From Flavobacterium tistrianum (lineage in GTDB: Bacteria > Bacteroidota > Bacteroidia > Flavobacteriales > Flavobacteriaceae), in assembly GCF_003254545.1 (NCBI RefSeq), contig NZ_QJRH01000067.1, positions 186,001 to 250,000 on the forward strand: a stretch of DNA of 64,000 bases. The letters are read 5' to 3'. The notes beneath the pieces were generated by a model, which worked only from the letters and a program-made list of their open reading frames with translations, made no database searches and was not told where the DNA came from. The translations under genes were made by a program, and so were the position numbers. Positions 43,032 through 51,073 of this stretch are shown here, piece by piece. Numbering within the stretch: position 1 is the stretch's first letter; the number at the start of each line of letters is the position of its first letter.

Positions 43032-44219
43032 TTATTTGATTAAGCTAGCTCCATCAACTGAAGCCCAAGCTCCTGCTGCTAATGAAGCTCCAGTAGCTGT
43101 AGTGCTTGTTGTAAAAGTTCCTGTAGGGAAAGCAACTGTAAAACCAGCAGCGCCTGCAATTGGAGTTACATTTGTTGTGTTAGAAATTTTTACATTTAAA
43201 ATTTTAATTTTAGATGTATTTACTTGGTGTGTGTTAGTAGCTGCGTCTAAGATGCTAACTACTGAACCTTGGTAAGTTGTAGCTCCGGTTGTGAAGTTTC
43301 CATAACCATCAACAATGATGTTGCTGTATTCTCCGTTACCTTCTCTTTTGAATTGGAAAGCATCAACTTGGTTATCACCAACTTCAGGAACGTTTCCAGC
43401 TTCTCTTTTTAAAGTAATGTTAGTAACTTTTGGTCCGAAAGAATTGTCATTAGCAGATGCTTCGATTTCCATTCCGTAGTTTCCTTTTCCAGTTTGGTAA
43501 GCATACCAGTTTGTATTAGCAGTACCTTGCCATCCATCTTGCCAGTCAAAAGCGTCATCATAGTTACCATAAGAGATAGCGTTTGTCATACTTACAGTTC
43601 CTCCGAAGAATTCGAATCCGTCGTCAGCACCTTTGTAAGCTACTAAGTGATCTAAAGTTGTTCCAGAACCTACAGAGTAGAATGTGAAAGCGTTGTTTTC
43701 TTTTGTTCCGTCAGCTAATTTAGAACCAGCGTACTCAACTCTTACGTAGTTTAATGAACCACCATTGTGAGTTGCGTTAGATCCTCCGTAAGAAATATTG
43801 TTTCCATCTTCTGAAGTAGAAGAAGTTCCTCCTCCAGCAACTTTTGCAGGTGCATCACCGTACATGATGATACCTCCCCAAGAACCAGGAACTTTAGATT
43901 TTTCTGTAAAAACAACTGGTTTGTCAGCAGTTCCGTTGATGATAAGTTTTCCTCCGTTTAAAACAACTAAAGCGTTGTCTCCAGTAGCTTTGTCTATAGT
44001 GATTGTAGATCCTGCATCAAAAGTTACAGTTACACCAGAATTAATTTTTACAATTCCTTTTAATGTGTAGTTTCCGTAAGCATAAGTTTTGTTTGCAGTG
44101 ATAGGACCTGTAATTTCTCCTGTAGCAGGTGTCGGTGCAGGAGTCGGATCGTCGCTGCTTGAGCAAGAATTAAAAAATAAACCTGTAGCAAGTGCTAAAG
44201 CAAGAATTTTAGTTTTCAT
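43032..44219 (-). CDS. surface lipoprotein with a parallel beta-helix-like domain, probable phosphate-starvation protein
   Basis: 395 residues. Lipoprotein signal (FFNSCSSSDDPTPAP, Cys at 19) and acidic linker, then a repetitive body of short strands (GGKLIINGTADKPVVF, GTTLDHLVAYKGADDGFEFFGGTVSMTNAISY, DNQVDAFQFKREGN) typical of a right-handed beta-helix. Such proteins sit on the cell surface and bind or process polysaccharides or other ligands. The promoter holds six TAACAT-like hexamers at 11-bp spacing in front of a perfect -7 element, the same array as at the neighbouring TonB receptor and porin, so phosphate-starvation control is inferred. Confidence 0.8.
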   Translation of the reverse strand: MKTKILALALATGLFFNSCSSSDDPTPAPTPATGEITGPITANKTYAYGNYTLKGIVKINSGVTVTFDAGSTITIDKATGDNALVVLNGGKLIINGTADKPVVFTEKSKVPGSWGGIIMYGDAPAKVAGGGTSSTSEDGNNISYGGSNATHNGGSLNYVRVEYAGSKLADGTKENNAFTFYSVGSGTTLDHLVAYKGADDGFEFFGGTVSMTNAISYGNYDDAFDWQDGWQGTANTNWYAYQTGKGNYGMEIEASANDNSFGPKVTNITLKREAGNVPEVGDNQVDAFQFKREGNGEYSNIIVDGYGNFTTGATTYQGSVVSILDAATNTHQVNTSKIKILNVKISNTTNVTPIAGAAGFTVAFPTGTFTTSTTATGASLAAGAWASVDGASLIK

Positions 44220-44253
44220 AGTTTTGTGTTGTATTATTCGTTTTTATTTTTGT

Positions 44254-44341
44254 CAAAATTATGAGGTTAATCTTTTTAGGGTGTTATCTGAGTATTACAT
44301 TACGGTTATCAAAAATTGACCAAAATGTGAAGGGAATGTTA
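44254..44341 (-). promoter_or_regulatory. Pho-box-like array and promoter of the beta-helix lipoprotein gene
   Basis: Minus strand hexamers starting at 44341 TAACAT, 44330 TCACAT, 44319 TCAATT, 44308 TAACCG, 44297 TAATAC and 44286 TAACAC: exact 11-bp period. The -7 TAATTTTG is at 44261-44254, 25 bp from the start of the last box. Resembles PhoP-box TTAACA-N5 direct repeats. Confidence 0.65.
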
Positions 44342-44370
44342 AGTGGGTTTATGCAAATTGCTGCCATAAA

Positions 44371-44398
44371 AAAAGCCCCAGAATTTCTGGGGCTTTTG
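44371..44398 (-). terminator. terminator of the TonB receptor gene
   Basis: AAAAGCCCCAGAA / TTCTGGGGCTTTT hairpin 19 bp after the stop; it separates the receptor transcript from the lipoprotein's Pho-box promoter. Confidence 0.8.
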
Positions 44399-44416
44399 AT
44401 ATCTTTATTATTAACA

Positions 44417-47221
44417 TTAAAAAGTATAACCAAGTTTTACTGAGAATCCAACGCCTTTTTTGTAGCTGTTTGCTAATAAAGATGGCTCATCAACTTTTAC
44501 AGTTCCGTTATTTCCAAATTCTAATTGTCTTGCAGGGTTTAATAAGTTGTCTGCTGTAAATTTCACATCAAAATGTTCTGAGATTTTACTTCCCCAAACA
44601 AAATCTAATTGAGATACAGGCAATTCGTAAGTATTATCCTGACCGTTTGTTCCTACTGCATAAATTCTTTTTCCAAATACTCCATAAACAAGAGACATCG
44701 TGTTTGTCCAGTCTTTGCCTAAATTGAATTCATATTTCAAATCTGAGTTTACTAACCAATCTGATGCACCTTGCAATGATCTAGAGCTATGTGTTTCGAT
44801 TGAATTTTTAACCGTTACATTTCCGTCCTCATCCTGAGATTCGTAAGTTTTTGCAACATTTACTTTCGTAGACATTAATGAGGCATTTAATCCGAAAGAG
44901 AAATGCTCAAGATTTTCGCTAATTCTGTTTAATCCTAAAAGGAATTCAACTTCTGCTCCGTACAAAGTTGCATTGTCAGAATTTAAGAAAGTAGTTACTG
45001 TTCCCGATGTAGCGTTTGCAATAAAGGTTCTTTCAATTGGATTGTCAATATATTTTCCAAATATTCCAAAAGTGATCATTTCTTTAGCAGTTGGGAACAA
45101 TTCGTATTTCAAGTCAACATTATAGTTGTCACTGTTTTTTAATAATGAGTTACCTTGTGTTGAAGTGTTATCTGCATTGATATATGAGATAGGGAAAGAT
45201 TCCATTACAACTGGTTTTGTATATGTTTTACTTGCAGCGAAACGAATATTAGACGTTTCTGTCATTAGGTATTTCAAGTTTACAGAAGGCAAAACATAAA
45301 GATTGTTGTATGTTTTCTTTTTGAATGGATCATCAAAAGAACCTAAAGTTCTGAAGTATGTTTCTTTAATTGTGTTTTCAACTCTTACACCTCCGTTAAG
45401 TTCAAACTTGTCAGCAAATTTCCAGAATAAGTTTGCGTATCCTGCATTTGCGCTTTCATTAAGTTTTACTTTATAAGTTGTGTTTGAACTTTCAGCAAAA
45501 GCAACTACGTTGTTGTTAATGTCAGTTGTAATTTTCGAATCGATATTGTTGATATCGTTTGATGAAAAAGTACCACCATAACTTGATACAAAACGGTAAG
45601 AAGATTCCATTTTAGATGCATTTCCGTTATAACCAACAGTCAATTTGTTTTGTTTGTCTTTTCCGAATTTCAAATTGTATTCTAATAATCCAGAAACAAA
45701 TACATTTCCGTCTACAGTTAAATATTGACGTAAGAAGTTGTTACCTCCGTAAGAAGTGTTGATTTGGTTATCTGCTTCCTGAGTACCAGTATAGAATTTT
45801 CTGTCTGGCTGACCGTATTTAGTATTTGCATAAGATACACCACCTTTTAAAGTTTGGTTTTTATCTTCTGTCAAATTGTATTCACCTAATAATTGAGCAT
45901 TTAAATAATCCGTTTTGTCTAATTGATTCGTACGGATAAAGTTATTCGTGATACCATTATTGCTTAAAACCCCGTATTGATCTAAGATTGAGTTTAATGT
46001 GGTTTTTAAGTATAAAGTGTTGAAAGATAATTTATATCGTTCAGCTGAATAATTTACACCAACTAAAGCAGAAGTGCTAGTTTTGAAACGGTATTCAGTG
46101 TTGATGAAGTCATTGTTATATTTATCACCAAGTGTTTGCAATGTTCTATTAACACCTTCTCTAACTGCATAGCTATTATCAAAATTAAGAGATAATAAAT
46201 AGGAAATGTTACGGTTGTCGCTTAAGTCAAATTTTTCAGCATGCAGAAAATTGAAGCTTGAGTTAAGAGGGCTTTTGCTTTTGCTTACGTTAAAACCTTT
46301 GTCTCCGCTTACAGAGTTTAATGCCTGATCTTTTGTGAAAGTTGTTCTTCCAGCAGTTTCACCTAAGAAACTTGGCAATTCTCTGTCTTTACCATTAAAT
46401 CCGAAGAAACCAGCAGCAGTATCTGCATCTCCAGAAAGCAAGAAATCCTTGAAGCTGTTTCCAGTTGTGTATCCTGCTCCAATATTTATTTTAGTGATAT
46501 CTTTCGTTGGTTTTGAAGTTTGGATATTGAAAGTTCCTCCAGCAAAATCTCCGTAAATATTTGGATTGAAAGTTTTGTAAACATCAATTACTCCTACAAT
46601 GTTCGTTGGAAATAAATCTAGCGGAACGATTTTTGAATATGGGCTGTTTGATGGAGCGGCAAGATCATTAATCAATAAGTTATTGTAACGATCTTCAAGA
46701 CCACGTACAAATATCCCTCTTGAACCTACTTTTGAGATTCCAGTTACTTTTGTCAAACCCTCTTCAACATCGCTTACACCTTTTCGAGACATTTCCTGTG
46801 CACCAATACTTTGCTTGATTACCACAGCATTTTTTTGATCTAAAAGTAAAGCAGTTTCTTTTTCTTTGTTAGCAGTTGATTTTACAACTACATCTTTAAG
46901 AGTATAACTTCCAGAAGAAAGTCCTTTGTTAATCGTTACAGTCTCGTTTGCTTTTACAGCTACTGGAGCTTCAACAGATTCATATCCTAAAAAACTAAAG
47001 ATTAAAGTATAATTTCCAGGATTTACGCTTAAGGAATATTTTCCATCTACGTCGGTATTTACGCTAATATTTGTACCTTTAACTAAAACATTAGCAAATG
47101 GCAGCGCTTCGTTGTTCATGTCCTTGTCGGTTAGAACTCCAGAAATCGTACCTTTGTTTTGCGCGATCGAGATCGTACAGATAAATAATGCAATAAAGAG
47201 AAATCTTAAATTGAATTTCAT
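44417..47221 (-). CDS. TonB-dependent receptor with N-terminal CarboxypepD_reg-like domain, probable Pho-regulated
   Basis: 934 residues. Signal peptide (1-20), CarboxypepD_reg-like domain (about 24-105, GTISGVLTDKDMNNEALPFANV), plug domain (about 125-235, with RGLEDRYNNLLINDLAAPSN), and a 22-strand-type beta barrel to the final aromatic strand GVGFSVKLGYTF. No SusD partner follows; the downstream gene is instead a beta-helix lipoprotein, which may take the SusD-like capture role. The promoter carries TAACAT-like hexamers at 11-bp spacing with the same offset to the -7 element as in the lipoprotein and porin. Divergent from the PhoB-like gene. A role in scavenging phosphate-containing compounds is inferred. 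Confidence 0.9.
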   Translation of the reverse strand: MKFNLRFLFIALFICTISIAQNKGTISGVLTDKDMNNEALPFANVLVKGTNISVNTDVDGKYSLSVNPGNYTLIFSFLGYESVEAPVAVKANETVTINKGLSSGSYTLKDVVVKSTANKEKETALLLDQKNAVVIKQSIGAQEMSRKGVSDVEEGLTKVTGISKVGSRGIFVRGLEDRYNNLLINDLAAPSNSPYSKIVPLDLFPTNIVGVIDVYKTFNPNIYGDFAGGTFNIQTSKPTKDITKINIGAGYTTGNSFKDFLLSGDADTAAGFFGFNGKDRELPSFLGETAGRTTFTKDQALNSVSGDKGFNVSKSKSPLNSSFNFLHAEKFDLSDNRNISYLLSLNFDNSYAVREGVNRTLQTLGDKYNNDFINTEYRFKTSTSALVGVNYSAERYKLSFNTLYLKTTLNSILDQYGVLSNNGITNNFIRTNQLDKTDYLNAQLLGEYNLTEDKNQTLKGGVSYANTKYGQPDRKFYTGTQEADNQINTSYGGNNFLRQYLTVDGNVFVSGLLEYNLKFGKDKQNKLTVGYNGNASKMESSYRFVSSYGGTFSSNDINNIDSKITTDINNNVVAFAESSNTTYKVKLNESANAGYANLFWKFADKFELNGGVRVENTIKETYFRTLGSFDDPFKKKTYNNLYVLPSVNLKYLMTETSNIRFAASKTYTKPVVMESFPISYINADNTSTQGNSLLKNSDNYNVDLKYELFPTAKEMITFGIFGKYIDNPIERTFIANATSGTVTTFLNSDNATLYGAEVEFLLGLNRISENLEHFSFGLNASLMSTKVNVAKTYESQDEDGNVTVKNSIETHSSRSLQGASDWLVNSDLKYEFNLGKDWTNTMSLVYGVFGKRIYAVGTNGQDNTYELPVSQLDFVWGSKISEHFDVKFTADNLLNPARQLEFGNNGTVKVDEPSLLANSYKKGVGFSVKLGYTF

Positions 47222-47259
47222 TTTTTTCAGTGTTGTGTTTGTGTCTTATTATTTTTGTG

Positions 47260-47336
47260 CAAAGAAAGAACCGCTCTGTGAAGTCCATGTTACCGACTTG
47301 TTATGTTTTTGTGTTGTTAAGATTATCAAATTGTTA
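47260..47336 (-). promoter_or_regulatory. Pho-box-like array and promoter of the TonB receptor gene
   Basis: Minus-strand hexamers starting at 47336 TAACAA, 47325 TAATCT, 47314 ACACAA, 47303 TAACAA, 47292 TAACAT and 47281 TCACAG, each exactly 11 bp apart. -7-like TTTCTTTG at 47267-47260, 25 bp from the 47292 box and 14 bp from the 47281 box. Confidence 0.65.
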
Positions 47337-47384
47337 CGAGATTAAATTACGGTTAACACCATTTTTTAAAGGTTCTTTTGTTAG

Positions 47385-47392
47385 TATATTTA
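47385..47392 (+). promoter_or_regulatory. possible -7 element TATATTTA of the PhoB-like gene
   Basis: One mismatch from TAnnTTTG, 72 bp before the ATG; no phased boxes on the plus strand here. Confidence 0.3.
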
Positions 47393-47463
47393 CCCTGTGA
47401 AATAAGAAATATCGAATGTTTAATGAAGAAGTTTCGATATAAAAATCTCAATTTTTGCTATTT

Positions 47464-48147
47464 ATGAAAAAAACACAAACTAAGATTTTATTAGTTGACG
47501 ACGAACCAGATATCTTAGAAATCGTTGGCTATAACCTTGCTCAGGAAGGCTACCAGATTGTTACAGCTTCTAACGGAAAAGATGCTATAGCAAAAGCACA
47601 GAAAGAGCTGCCAGAACTAATCATTATGGACGTAATGATGGCAGAAATGGACGGAATGGAGGCTTGCGAGCATATTAGAAAAATTCCAGAATTAAATAAT
47701 GTTATCATAACATTCCTTACAGCAAGAAGCGAAGATTATTCTCAAGTAGCTGGTTTTGATGCCGGTGCCGACGACTATATTACAAAACCAATTAAACCAA
47801 AATTATTGGTCTCAAAAGTAAAGGCGCTGTTAAGAAGGTTAAAAGAACAAGAAGTTGTTACAGATACTTTAAATGTAGGCGGAATCGAAATTAACCGTGA
47901 GGAATACAAAATCATAAAAGGCAATGTAGAAATTGCCTTGCCAAGAAAAGAATTCGAATTATTTTATTTATTAGCTTCAAAACCTGGGAAAGTTTTCAAA
48001 AGAGACGAAATCTTGGATAAAGTTTGGGGTAACGAAGTTGTAGTTGGAGGTAGAACAATCGATGTTCACATCAGAAAACTGCGCGAAAAAATAGGCGAAG
48101 ATCTTTTTAAAACCATAAAAGGTGTTGGTTACAAATTTGAAGTTTAG
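47464..48147 (+). CDS. PhoB-like OmpR-family response regulator
   Basis: 227 residues from the ATG at 47464 (the frame opens with a TTG nine bases earlier). Receiver with acidic VDDEPD, phospho-accepting D56 (LIIMDVMMAEMDG), and Lys in YITKPIKPK; winged helix-turn-helix effector (about 130-227, LPRKEFELFYLLASKPGKVFKRDEIL ... VDVHIRKLREKI). No target can be read from the protein alone, but the adjacent kinase, the OprP-like porin and the 11-bp-repeat promoters support a PhoB role. Ends at a terminator before the kinase gene. Confidence 0.88.
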   Translation: MKKTQTKILLVDDEPDILEIVGYNLAQEGYQIVTASNGKDAIAKAQKELPELIIMDVMMAEMDGMEACEHIRKIPELNNVIITFLTARSEDYSQVAGFDAGADDYITKPIKPKLLVSKVKALLRRLKEQEVVTDTLNVGGIEINREEYKIIKGNVEIALPRKEFELFYLLASKPGKVFKRDEILDKVWGNEVVVGGRTIDVHIRKLREKIGEDLFKTIKGVGYKFEV

Positions 48148-48215
48148 ATTTTTAAGATACTAAGTTGCTAAGATTTAAACCCTTTCAAATTTTTTTAAAA
48201 ATATTCAATACATTT

Positions 48216-48267
48216 AAACCATATAAGAATTGAAGTTGTACAATCTTCATTTTCTTATATGGTTTTT
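48216..48267 (+). terminator. hairpin between the PhoB-like and PhoR-like genes
   Basis: AAACCATATAAGAA ... TTCTTATATGGTTT outer stem with an inner TGAAG/CTTCA stem and a T run after it. Either the PhoB-like terminator or an attenuator controlling the kinase. Confidence 0.6.
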
Positions 48268-48362
48268 GAGTTATTCCTTTTTTGTTTTCTGGTTTATTCA
48301 AAAGAAAATAATTTAAAAGCAAAACTTAATTTTCTTAATTTCTTAATGGTTCAATTTTTTCA

Positions 48363-49448
48363 ATGAAGATTAATTTTAAAAAAACATACAAGTTTGCCAT
48401 AAAATCGGCATTGTATATCAGTCTCTTTACAACGGCATTTGTACTGATGTTAATGTCATTATTTTATAAAAATCAATTAAAACATCAAGTTGCGTTTGGA
48501 ATAATTTTTATAATTGCAGTCTATATTTTCTCTTTTTTGGTTTTGCAATATCGTGTAGAACGATTTATTTATAGAAGAGTAAAGAAAATTTACGATGAGG
48601 TTTCGTTGTTAGAATCAACAACATTAATCAATCAGCCGATTAATACCGATATGGAAACGCTTTCACGTGAAGTGAAAAAGTTTGCAACCGATAAAAAACT
48701 AGAAATCGAAATGCTTGAAATTCGTGAGCAATATAGAAGAGAATTTTTAGGAAACGTTTCGCACGAATTGAAAACGCCTCTCTTTACCGTTCAAGGTTAT
48801 GTTTCGACTTTGCTTGATGGCGCAATGGACGATAAAAATATTAGAAAAAAATATTTAAAACGCGCCGAAAAAGGTGTAGAGCGTCTTATCTATATTGTAG
48901 AAGATTTGGATATGATTACCAAATTAGAATCGGGCGATTTAGATCTAAACATGACTGATTTTGATATTGTCGAATTAATTCAAAACGTTTTTGAGTTGCT
49001 TGAAATGAAAGCTGATAAAAAGAAAATTAAATTGGCTTTTGAAAGCAAAAATGTTCAGTCAGTAATGATTAGAGGGGATCAGGACAGAATTCAGCAAGTG
49101 CTCGAGAATCTGATTGTGAATTCTATTAAGTACGGAAAAGAAGGCGGTCTGACTGAAGTTGGCGTCGTAAATTTAACCAAGAAAAAAGTTTTAATTCGTA
49201 TTAGCGATAACGGAGAAGGTGTTGAAAAACAAAATATTCCAAGACTTTTTGAGCGTTTCTATCGAGTGGATAAAAGCGGAACAAGATCAGAAGGTGGTTC
49301 TGGTTTAGGATTGGCAATTGTAAAGCATATTATTGAAGCACATAAAGAGAAAGTTTATGTAGAAAGTGAGTTCGGAATTGGCTCTGAATTCTCTTTTACA
49401 CTCGAAAAAGCAAATAAAATAACAAAAACTGACGTTAAAAAATCGTAA
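48363..49448 (+). CDS. PhoR-like sensor histidine kinase
   Basis: 361 residues. Two close N-terminal TMs (about 14-31 and 38-58) with almost no periplasmic loop, a cytoplasmic linker, HisKA (FLGNVSHELKTPLFTVQGY, H134), and HATPase with N box QQVLENLIVNSIKYG, DNGEGVEKQNIPRLFERFYR and GGSGLGLAIVKHII. Lack of a sensor domain matches PhoR-type kinases that listen to the phosphate transporter rather than bind a ligand; no Pst genes are in this window. The stop codon is inside a terminator hairpin. Confidence 0.88.
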   Translation: MKINFKKTYKFAIKSALYISLFTTAFVLMLMSLFYKNQLKHQVAFGIIFIIAVYIFSFLVLQYRVERFIYRRVKKIYDEVSLLESTTLINQPINTDMETLSREVKKFATDKKLEIEMLEIREQYRREFLGNVSHELKTPLFTVQGYVSTLLDGAMDDKNIRKKYLKRAEKGVERLIYIVEDLDMITKLESGDLDLNMTDFDIVELIQNVFELLEMKADKKKIKLAFESKNVQSVMIRGDQDRIQQVLENLIVNSIKYGKEGGLTEVGVVNLTKKKVLIRISDNGEGVEKQNIPRLFERFYRVDKSGTRSEGGSGLGLAIVKHIIEAHKEKVYVESEFGIGSEFSFTLEKANKITKTDVKKS

Positions 49449-49458
49449 CGTCAGTTTT
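49425..49458 (+). terminator. terminator of the PhoR-like gene
   Basis: AAAACTGACGTTA ... TAACGTCAGTTTT hairpin that contains the gene's own TAA stop. Confidence 0.75.
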
Positions 49459-49515
49459 GCTGAAAGCCCTAAAACAAAGGTGTTTAACAATAAATAAACA
49501 TTTCAGTTTAGGTCA

Positions 49516-49581
49516 TAACATTAAATTTTTATTATAGTAACATCTGGTTAATGATTTCTTAACATAGGTGCTCCATCTTTG
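49516..49581 (+). promoter_or_regulatory. Pho-box-like array and promoter of the OprP-like porin gene
   Basis: TAACAT at 49516, 49538 and 49560, exactly 22 bp apart, with weaker TTTTAT (49527) and TAATGA (49549) at the intervening 11-bp positions. The -7-like CATCTTTG is at 49574-49581, 25 bp from the 49549 box and 14 bp from the 49560 box. Confidence 0.65.
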
Positions 49582-49611
49582 CATCCTGAAATTAAGGGAA
49601 TTACAGAACTA

Positions 49612-50922
49612 ATGATAAAAAGAAAACTATTAGCCGTTTTATTACTGCTAACTTGTGCGGCCAATGCACAAGAAACAAATAAGCAAGAGCTGAATAAACA
49701 GGATGTAAAAAACGAGGTAATGCGTATTTTAGATTCTATAAACAAAGCAAAACTTCCGGAAACTAAATCTGGAGGAGGAGTTGAGGAACATTGGTACGAT
49801 AGAATCTCTTTAAGAGGTTATGCACAAATTAGGTACAATGGCCTACTTTCTACAAACGATAAAGTTTCTTGCGAGCAATGTGATAGATCTTGGGGAACAA
49901 CTTCTACGGCTCCAGATGCAAAAGCAAACAACGGGCTTTTTATTCGTCGTGCTCGTTTAGTGTTTTCTGGACAAGTTCATCCAAATGTATTTTTCTACTT
50001 TCAGCCTGATTTTGCAAGTTCGCCGTCAAGCGGAATTAATAACTTCGTACAGATTCGTGACTTGTATTTTGATCTTTCTTTCGATAAGAAAAAAGAATAT
50101 CGAGTACGTGTTGGACAGAGTAAAATTCCATACGGATTTGAAAACATGCAGTCAAGTTCGCAGCGTTTAACTTTAGACCGTGCTGATGCGATTAACTCTT
50201 CAATTTTAAATGAGCGTGATTTGGGAATATTCTTTTATTGGGCTCCAGCCGAAATCAGACAACGTTTTGAAATGCTCGTTAAAGACGGTTACAAAGGTTC
50301 TGGAGATTTTGGTGTTTTTGCGCTTGGTGTTTACAACGGTCAAATTGCAAACAAATTGGATGGAAATAGAGACTTAAATGTTGTCGGGAGAGTAACTTAT
50401 CCTTTTGTTATTGGAAGTCAGATTATAGAACCTGGAATTCAGGCTTACACTGGAAAATGGGCTTTTACTGGAGAAGTTTCACCGGGAGTTACGGTTAACG
50501 ATCCTCAATATGTAAAAGATCAGCGAGTTGGAGCAACTTTTGTTTTATACCCAAGACCTTTCGGAATCCAAACTGAATACAATATCGGAACTGGGCCTCG
50601 ATATAATCCAGCAACAAATAGAATTGACCAAACCGATTTGAACGGAGGTTACGTTTTATTAAACTATAAATGGGATCTAAAAAAGCAACGTATTTATCCT
50701 TTCGCCAAATTCCAATATTATGATGGAGGAAAAAAATATGAGAAAGATGCAAGAAGTTATATAGTTAGAGATTATGAATTTGGTGTAGAATGGCAGCCGA
50801 TTAAAGCTTTCGAACTTACTGCAGAATACGTAGTAGCCGACCGAACTTTTGAAGATAGCGCACTGCCAATAAACAGACAGCAAGGAAATGTTCTAAGATT
50901 GCAAGTGCAGTTTAACTTCTAA
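49612..50922 (+). CDS. phosphate-selective porin (OprP/OprO family)
   Basis: 436 residues from the ATG at 49612 (33 bp of open frame precede it, overlapping the promoter). Signal peptide (1-20, LLAVLLLLTCAANAQ), a short helical N-terminus, then a 16-strand-type barrel of the porin O/P family: ISLRGYAQIRYNGL, FIRRARLVFSGQVHPNVFFYFQPDFA, RDLYFDLSFDKKKEYRVRVGQSKIPYGFE and the final aromatic strand NVLRLQVQFNF. Family members pass phosphate or polyphosphate across the outer membrane. Promoter with phased TAACAT hexamers; PhoB/PhoR-like genes directly upstream. Confidence 0.92.
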   Translation: MIKRKLLAVLLLLTCAANAQETNKQELNKQDVKNEVMRILDSINKAKLPETKSGGGVEEHWYDRISLRGYAQIRYNGLLSTNDKVSCEQCDRSWGTTSTAPDAKANNGLFIRRARLVFSGQVHPNVFFYFQPDFASSPSSGINNFVQIRDLYFDLSFDKKKEYRVRVGQSKIPYGFENMQSSSQRLTLDRADAINSSILNERDLGIFFYWAPAEIRQRFEMLVKDGYKGSGDFGVFALGVYNGQIANKLDGNRDLNVVGRVTYPFVIGSQIIEPGIQAYTGKWAFTGEVSPGVTVNDPQYVKDQRVGATFVLYPRPFGIQTEYNIGTGPRYNPATNRIDQTDLNGGYVLLNYKWDLKKQRIYPFAKFQYYDGGKKYEKDARSYIVRDYEFGVEWQPIKAFELTAEYVVADRTFEDSALPINRQQGNVLRLQVQFNF

Positions 50923-51002
50923 AATCAGTACGCAGATAAAACGGATTTGCTTTTGCAAAGACGCGGATAAAAACTGATTTATATTTGAGAAAAAATTCAA
51001 TT

Positions 51003-51030
51003 ACCTCCAGCTTTAGCTGGAGGTTTTTTT
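51003..51030 (+). terminator. porin terminator
   Basis: ACCTCCAGCT / AGCTGGAGGT stem followed by T7, 80 bp after the stop. Confidence 0.8.
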
Positions 51031-51073
51031 ATAGGAAGAAACAATAGATAAAATCCGTTTTATCCGCGTTCAA

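Noticed and set aside
47354-47392. Pho box for the PhoB-like gene itself on the plus strand
   Set aside because: A TAACAC is present at 47354, but it is 31 bp from the -7 and no 11-bp series continues; it fits neither phase seen in the other three promoters.
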